Source: Acidobacteriaceae bacterium (GTDB lineage: Bacteria; Acidobacteriota; Terriglobia; Terriglobales; Acidobacteriaceae). Taken from it: a stretch of 52,653 nucleotides of DNA. The notes under the pieces were generated by a model that saw only the letters and a program-made list of their open reading frames with translations, did not search any database and had not been told where the DNA came from. Location of the stretch: the NCBI GenBank assembly GCA_903642265.1, contig CAHJWN010000021.1, positions 1 to 52,653 of the forward strand. The letters are read 5' to 3'. The number at the start of each line of letters is the position of its first letter. Within the stretch, counting starts at the first letter, position 1. Shown piece by piece: positions 47,911 through 52,653 of this stretch. The position numbers and the translations under genes are program-made.

Positions 47911-49233
47911 TTACTTGAGCCGGATCGGTTGCCCGTTGACCTTGACGCGGAAGAGTACGTACGGCTTCACGCGTTCATCGTTGCCATTGTGCATGGTGGG
48001 CTGGCGGTTCAACTGGTTGGCAGTGACATACAGGTAGCCGTCGTCCGCGAGGCTCATCGTATCCGGCCAGAGCAGCCTTGGATCGTGCACGATTGTCTCT
48101 GTCTTCCCCGTTTTCACATTGAACGTGTGAATAGAGTCATTCACAGGATCGCCCATGTAGACGTCTCCCTGTTTGTCTGACTCCAGGCCGTCTGACGGCA
48201 TCTTGCCTGTAACAATCCGTACTGTGCTCGCGACATCCGCATCGCTTTTTGTCTCGTCGCGAAGGGCTGCGGTGCTGACGCCATAAAGCTTCGTCCCGGA
48301 GATCGGGCAATAGTAGAGCTCCTTGCCGTCGGCCGATATAGCGATGCCGTCAGCCGCAAACAGCACAGGCTCGGCAGGCTTGCCGGGCTCCGTCATGTAG
48401 AGTGGACGGCCTTCGGCAAACATCAGGAAGCCGGGCTCACCAAGCACGCTGACATGCTGGTTCAAGCGACGCTTGCTCTTGCCCGTTGCAAGGTCAACCA
48501 CAACGATTGCGTTTGGGCCCTGGCTGGAGGAGTCCGTGATGTACGCCGTGCCGTGTATGTTCGCGCCGGCACCGGTGGACTGTCCGGGTGAACGCTCTGC
48601 GTCAGGATGGGATGGGTCAGGCGCTGGCTTGCCTGGGTCGGCTGCGGGCCGGCTGCCAATCATCGTCATGGGGTCCTGCGCACCTGACTCGCCCACGGTC
48701 AGGTCGAAGCGGACATCATTCATGTAGCTATTCAAGCCTGCCGTCGCAGGCGGCAGCAGGATTGTGCGGATGACCTGATTGGTTGCGAGATCGATGCAGA
48801 CCAGCTTGGGGCCGCCGGGAACAATGTTCTTCAGCTTCGGCGCGCCTGTGTCCAGCGCCCACAGCCTGTCCTCCGGATCGACCACGACCGACTGTACATT
48901 GACGAAGTGCGTCTGGTCGGCCGCTTCATCCTTAAACGCGTTTGGGTTCGGAAGATTGCGGCCCGGCCAGTCATTGATCTGCGCATTGGGGAAGGCCACG
49001 GCCTTTCCGTGCACAATCTCGGCGACCGTGAATGGAACGTCGTCGCCCCAACGCGGAAAGTTTACAAAGATGCGTCCGCGCTGCGAAACCGTAACGCCGG
49101 TTGGCATCGGGCCGTTGAACGTTGCAACAACTTCGAGACCGGGTATGAGCCGATCGGTCTGGAGGGTCTGAGCAAGGATTGGAACTGACGCGCACAATGC
49201 GAGCACAAGAGTCACTACGGGCTTAGGCTTCAT
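47911..49233 (-). CDS. Secreted yellow/major royal jelly family protein
   Basis: The 440-residue protein has a signal peptide (about 1-21) and a six-bladed propeller of the major-royal-jelly/yellow type, with RIFVNFPRWGDDVPFTVAE, then DRLWALDTG and DGIAISADGKELYYCPISG. In insects some members change dopachrome; bacterial members have no firm activity, and a gluconolactonase-like lactone or sugar role has been suggested. An unusual loop rich in Pro and Asp (PADPGKPAPDPSHPDAE, about 197-213) breaks one blade. It is separate from the hydrolase gene by about 104 bases on the same strand. Confidence 0.88.
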   Translation of the reverse strand: MKPKPVVTLVLALCASVPILAQTLQTDRLIPGLEVVATFNGPMPTGVTVSQRGRIFVNFPRWGDDVPFTVAEIVHGKAVAFPNAQINDWPGRNLPNPNAFKDEAADQTHFVNVQSVVVDPEDRLWALDTGAPKLKNIVPGGPKLVCIDLATNQVIRTILLPPATAGLNSYMNDVRFDLTVGESGAQDPMTMIGSRPAADPGKPAPDPSHPDAERSPGQSTGAGANIHGTAYITDSSSQGPNAIVVVDLATGKSKRRLNQHVSVLGEPGFLMFAEGRPLYMTEPGKPAEPVLFAADGIAISADGKELYYCPISGTKLYGVSTAALRDETKSDADVASTVRIVTGKMPSDGLESDKQGDVYMGDPVNDSIHTFNVKTGKTETIVHDPRLLWPDTMSLADDGYLYVTANQLNRQPTMHNGNDERVKPYVLFRVKVNGQPIRLK

Positions 49234-49590
49234 GGCGGGTTTGGATGCGAAGGAGGTCCAAGAGGATACTGCGCAGGCAGCAGCTTACTTGTGCTCGAAA
49301 CAGCGTCGTCGCGCCGACATAACTCATCTCCTGCGGCAGCGGGCGGTATTTAGGAGGCGGGCCTGGAATGTGCAGTGGCGCGGACGAAATTGCGAAGGAC
49401 GCAGCGTTGAGACACCTTCAGTCAGGCGCAGGTGGCATCGCAAACCCAAGTCGTGCTCGCTATTGACCTACCTGGAAGTCATGAACGGAGGGGAAGGCAG
49501 TTGATCGACAGCCGAGTAGCCGTCGTCTTCATGCTGCCAAGTGTTCATGCCGCCAAGTGCCTTCTGCTCGAGGGGCAGGAGACAAAGTGG
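49234..49590. other. Intergenic, nothing recognised
   Basis: 357 bases between the royal-jelly-family gene start and tRNA-Ser. It should carry the promoter of the leftward gene. The open frames here show no domain. Confidence 0.4.
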
Positions 49591-49677
49591 CGGAAGAGGA
49601 GGGATTCGAACCCCCGATACCCTTTCAGGTACGCCAGTTTTCAAGACTGGAGCCATCAACCACTCGGCCACTCTTCC
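49591..49677 (-). tRNA. tRNA-Ser (anticodon UGA)
   Basis: On the minus strand the 7-bp acceptor stem GGAAGAG pairs with CTCTTCC. The anticodon stem CCAGT/ACTGG encloses the loop CTTGAAA with UGA at its centre. A long variable arm and the T-arm GGGTTCGAATCCC follow. The 87-base length and extra arm are typical of class II serine tRNA. The discriminator base is G and CCA is not encoded in full. Confidence 0.97.
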
Positions 49678-49819
49678 GTGATTCAAGTTTATACGTGGGC
49701 AGCCCGATGGTAAATACAGCCTTCATGCGGGCGAAATGGTAAACCACTTTCGAGATCGCATTCGATGCGAGAAGCAAATTTGCGCCGGTGCGATACTGGA
49801 AGGCGTCTAATTAGAATCG

Positions 49820-51142
49820 ATGGCGACTGCAAACATACCGAAGCCTGGGTCAGTGGTGGATCTGTCTGCCGCGCGATCAGTTAAGCCGAAGCTGACTTCG
49901 TTTGACCGGACGCTCGCCAGCGCCCGCACCACGATGATGTTCAGCGAGGTGCTGCAACTTGCCTACGACAGCTTCAAGGCAAGCAAAGTGCGTTTCTTGC
50001 TGACTATGCTTGGGATGGTGATCGGCTCGGCGTCCATCGTGCTCGTCGTGACCCTTGGTCTCACTGGTAAGGAGTACGCGCTTAATCTCATTTCGAGCAT
50101 CGGCCCCAACATGATCGAGATGCAGTATTCAGGCGGCAGCATTGCCGGCCCGGATAACACGACTACCGACGACTCGATGACGCGTGAGGACATGCTGGCT
50201 GTGCTCGAACAGGTACCCGGCATCCAGGCCTCTTCGCCGATGCTCGAAGCCCACGACAATGTCAGTATCGGGGACGGAACAACAAAGAACGTCATGATCC
50301 TGGGCGTGTCGCCTCAGTATAAGGACGTACGGAACTCAGCTGTAGTGGCAGGGCGCTTCTTCGATGACCAGGACGCCTCCGGCCACACGCATGTGACCGT
50401 CCTGGTGGAGCCGCTGGCGATCACGCTCTTCGGTTCTGCTTCGAATGCGGTTGGCCAGACACTCAGTATTCGCGGGATCCCGTTCACCATCATTGGCGTC
50501 TTTCATGAGCGAATCAACACCTTTGGTCAGTCGGAGATCAGCGAGCAGACCATGCTGATTCCCTACACCGTCGCACGCTACTTTACGGGTACCGAGACCG
50601 TGAAAGAGATCTTCTTTTCCATGAAGGAGACGGGTGCGGTTACTCCCGCGGCAGACCACATTCTGCGAATCATCAAGAGCCGGCATCGTGCGTCTTCGGT
50701 CTACAAGGCGTTCACGATGACGCCGGTGCTCGATCTGATGGCTAAGATTGCAAATATGTTGACGCTGGTGCTGACTTTGGCTGCTGGAATCACGCTGATC
50801 GTAAGCGGCGTCGGCATTATGAATTCCATGCTGGCGAATGTGCAGGCGCGCATTAAGGAAATTGGCATCCGAAAGGCGCTCGGGGCGACCAGCCGCGAAA
50901 TCAAGCTGCAGTTCTTGACCGAGGCGGTCTTTCTTTCCCTAAGCGGTGGGCTTGTCGGCACACTCATCGGCCTGGCGATCCCATTCTCCATCCGCTTTCT
51001 GACACCGTTTTCGATACCCGTGGACTGGTGGTCAGCGGTGGTGGCACTGTGCACCTCGATGATTGTTGGCATCATCTTTGGGACACTGCCAGCAAACCGC
51101 GCTGCAAGGCTTGACCCGGTAGAGACGCTTAAGTACGAGTAG
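49820..51142 (+). CDS. MacB-type ABC transporter permease
   Basis: The 440-residue membrane protein of the FtsX/MacB family has a first helix near 55-80 (VRFLLTMLGMVIGSASIVLV), a large periplasmic domain (about 85-300) and three further helices ending in GTLPANRAARLDPVETLKYE, the usual end of this family. The first ~45 residues form an extra hydrophilic tail. The cognate ATPase and the MacA-type adaptor are not in the window and must be encoded elsewhere. The role is likely efflux or mechanotransmission at the envelope. Confidence 0.93.
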   Translation: MATANIPKPGSVVDLSAARSVKPKLTSFDRTLASARTTMMFSEVLQLAYDSFKASKVRFLLTMLGMVIGSASIVLVVTLGLTGKEYALNLISSIGPNMIEMQYSGGSIAGPDNTTTDDSMTREDMLAVLEQVPGIQASSPMLEAHDNVSIGDGTTKNVMILGVSPQYKDVRNSAVVAGRFFDDQDASGHTHVTVLVEPLAITLFGSASNAVGQTLSIRGIPFTIIGVFHERINTFGQSEISEQTMLIPYTVARYFTGTETVKEIFFSMKETGAVTPAADHILRIIKSRHRASSVYKAFTMTPVLDLMAKIANMLTLVLTLAAGITLIVSGVGIMNSMLANVQARIKEIGIRKALGATSREIKLQFLTEAVFLSLSGGLVGTLIGLAIPFSIRFLTPFSIPVDWWSAVVALCTSMIVGIIFGTLPANRAARLDPVETLKYE

Positions 51143-51165
51143 CGTGCCTCATCCATCAAAGCGCG

Positions 51166-52653
51166 CTAATCCTGTTCAGGCGCCTTCTCTACTGGCACGA
51201 AGAACGAGAAGACCGTCCCGCCAGGTGTCTCGTCGGTTCTCTTTCGGCTTCGAACAAGCAGGCGCCCGCCATGCTTCCGTACGATCTCACTTGAGATCCA
51301 GAGTCCGAGACCTGTGCCGGTAATCCCTTTGGTGGAATAGAACGCGTCGAAGATGCGCTGCCGCGTCTCTCCATCCATCCCGATGCCGTTGTCAGCGACG
51401 GTGATGCGCACACCAGCCCCGTGCTTCGGGTGGCGTGTTGCGGAGGTCCGCAGGATGAGCCTGCCGCCGAACGAGAGTGCATCAATTGCATTGCTTACGA
51501 GATTTGCCAGCACCTGCCGGATCTCACCATCGTGAACCAAGACCAGCGGGATCTCACGCCTGCGCTGCTCTACGCCGATCTCCTGCTGCTTGAACCGCTG
51601 CTCAAGGAGACTAATCACCGAAGCGATCAGGTCATGCACGTCGGTCAGATGAGGGCGGGTCGAGCTTCGATAGAACCGCAGCGTCTGCATGGTCACCTTC
51701 GAGACCATGTTGAGCTCGTTTTGAGCCATGTTCAGGTAGCTGCGGGCGTCGGCATCCAGGTTGCCCTGGGACATCAGGTACAGGCAGTTCGTGATCGCTT
51801 CCAGTGGGTTGTTAATGTCATGCGCGATCGCCGCGGCGAAGCGTCCGGCCACGGCAAGCTTCTCGGTTTGCCGGAGCACTTCTTCACTCTTTTTCTGCAG
51901 GGTCAAGTCGGCAATAAAGGCCGCAACCTGCTGCCGCTCAGCTGGCTGTTCCGGATTAAGAAACGCCATTCCGATGAGCACATCGATCTTCTGACCATCC
52001 ACTGTGATGCAGACAGCCTCGAAGGGTGCTGTCGGTGCCGAGCCATCAAGCTGTACCTCCGCCATCGTGCTTTGGAGCGTGGGACAGATTGAATTGAGAG
52101 TCAGGGCGTTAACAGCCGCAGACGACCCTGTTGACACGGCGGCAGCCTTGTATCCCAGCATCCGCTCGACCGCGTTGTTGGCATAGACGATGCCTCCTGA
52201 AGCCTCGCTGATCAGCAGTCCGAGCGGCATCGCTTCGACCAGACGATGAAAGCGCGACTCGCTCTCCCGCAGCGCGAGCTCCGCCGTGACCCGATTACGC
52301 CGGGCAGCAGCCTCCTTCAGTTCGCGTTCGATCGCGGGGACAAGCCGGGTGAGGTTCTGCTTGGTGACATAGTCCTGCGCCCCGGCGCGCATTGACTCCA
52401 CTGCCGCTTCTTCAGAGACAGCACCGGACAGCATGATGAAGGGAATGTCGATTCCGCTGGCCTTGAGCATGCCCAGGGCCTCAGGGCCGCTGAACGTTGG
52501 CAGGTTGTAGTCCGCCAGCACCACACGTGGCGTCTCGCTGACTGGCGGCAGGCAGGAAAGAGCGTCGTACATGGCTGGCGAGGTCTCGACTCGGACAATC
52601 TGCGGTTCAAAGCCGTTCCGCCGAAGATGGCGTTCGAGCAGCAAGGCGTCGTC
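51166..52653 (-). CDS. REC-PAS-histidine kinase, partial (5' end beyond window)
   Basis: The gene runs off the right end: the window border codes DDALLLERHL, the acidic pair of a receiver domain. A REC domain (Asp in VVLADYNLPTF, Ser in IMLSGAVSEEA, Lys in DYVTKQNL) is followed by a PAS domain (about 130-250 of the visible part), a HisKA domain with the phospho-His in AIAHDINNPLEAI, and an HATPase domain with DNGIGMD and GTGLGLWI. At least 495 residues are visible. It is a soluble hybrid with the receiver first, a layout of phosphorelay middle members. It is convergent with the MacB-type gene. Confidence 0.93.
   Translation of the reverse strand, partial: DDALLLERHLRRNGFEPQIVRVETSPAMYDALSCLPPVSETPRVVLADYNLPTFSGPEALGMLKASGIDIPFIMLSGAVSEEAAVESMRAGAQDYVTKQNLTRLVPAIERELKEAAARRNRVTAELALRESESRFHRLVEAMPLGLLISEASGGIVYANNAVERMLGYKAAAVSTGSSAAVNALTLNSICPTLQSTMAEVQLDGSAPTAPFEAVCITVDGQKIDVLIGMAFLNPEQPAERQQVAAFIADLTLQKKSEEVLRQTEKLAVAGRFAAAIAHDINNPLEAITNCLYLMSQGNLDADARSYLNMAQNELNMVSKVTMQTLRFYRSSTRPHLTDVHDLIASVISLLEQRFKQQEIGVEQRRREIPLVLVHDGEIRQVLANLVSNAIDALSFGGRLILRTSATRHPKHGAGVRITVADNGIGMDGETRQRIFDAFYSTKGITGTGLGLWISSEIVRKHGGRLLVRSRKRTDETPGGTVFSFFVPVEKAPEQD

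Noticed and set aside
49232..49504. Rightward open frame of 90 codons before tRNA-Ser
   Set aside because: It starts in the antisense leader of the royal-jelly-family gene and has no recognisable features.

Overview
The window looks like a chromosomal segment of an acidobacterium, most likely class Terriglobia (the Granulicella, Edaphobacter, Terriglobus group). This is an inference, not a database result. It rests on moderately high GC, short intergenic palindromes ending in TGGGGCACC, 14-bp GGTTCCTGGGTCCC-type tandem arrays, a hslV/hslU pair with long variable inserts, MASE1-GGDEF proteins, and glycosidases typical of soil degraders. There is no rRNA, no CRISPR array, no phage and no intact insertion sequence. 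One tRNA gene (tRNA-Ser, UGA) is present.

Layout. 1-4.1 kb holds clpB and prmC, separated by two copies of a palindromic repeat; a third, related palindrome lies inside clpB. 4.1-7.6 kb holds a MASE1 diguanylate cyclase, a HugZ-like split-barrel protein and a DUF3365-HAMP heme protein with no output domain. 7.7-13.5 kb is a leftward run of five genes: cytochrome b, a sulfite-oxidase-fold molybdoenzyme, a secreted CPPC protein, a stand-alone DsbD-N domain and a Ser/Thr kinase. 13.7-18.4 kb holds a GH75 chitosanase, a GH27 alpha-galactosidase, an XRE-cupin regulator and a fibronectin-type lipoprotein. 18.4-22.4 kb holds transaldolase, a decayed PIN-domain gene coupled to hslU, hslU, a repeat-rich spacer and hslV.

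22.4-29 kb carries a VOC protein, a DUF3592-like protein, a CDF metal exporter, an OsmC protein, a GntR regulator followed by a nonsense-mutated partial copy, and lepA. 29.2-34.2 kb carries a Skp/OmpH chaperone, a 1.3-kb stretch with no convincing gene, a disordered protein with a C-terminal degenerate receiver domain, a HIT protein and an M48 protease. 34.4-37.8 kb encodes two exported TldD/TldE-like proteins, one with a full metal site and one without. 37.8-38.9 kb holds a SPOR-containing RlpA lipoprotein, whose usual catalytic His is Asn, coupled to a small helical protein. 39.1-43.5 kb is a leftward cell-surface O-acylation cluster (MBOAT, SGNH-like, a tiny ORF, and an Asp-box/carboxypeptidase-regulatory membrane protein). 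43.9-52.6 kb holds a polytopic membrane protein, a second MASE1 diguanylate cyclase, an epoxide-hydrolase-like enzyme, a yellow/royal-jelly-family protein, tRNA-Ser, a MacB-type permease and a REC-PAS-histidine kinase cut by the window end.

Themes. Protein quality control recurs (ClpB, HslVU, Skp, M48, the TldD/E-like pair), as does envelope work (RlpA, MBOAT/SGNH, DsbD-N/CPPC) and signalling (two diguanylate cyclases, a Ser/Thr kinase, a hybrid kinase, the receiver protein). The least familiar items are the disordered-receiver protein, the exported TldD/TldE-like pair, the palindrome that adds residues to ClpB, and the long propeptide on HslV. No complete new defence or mobile system was found.
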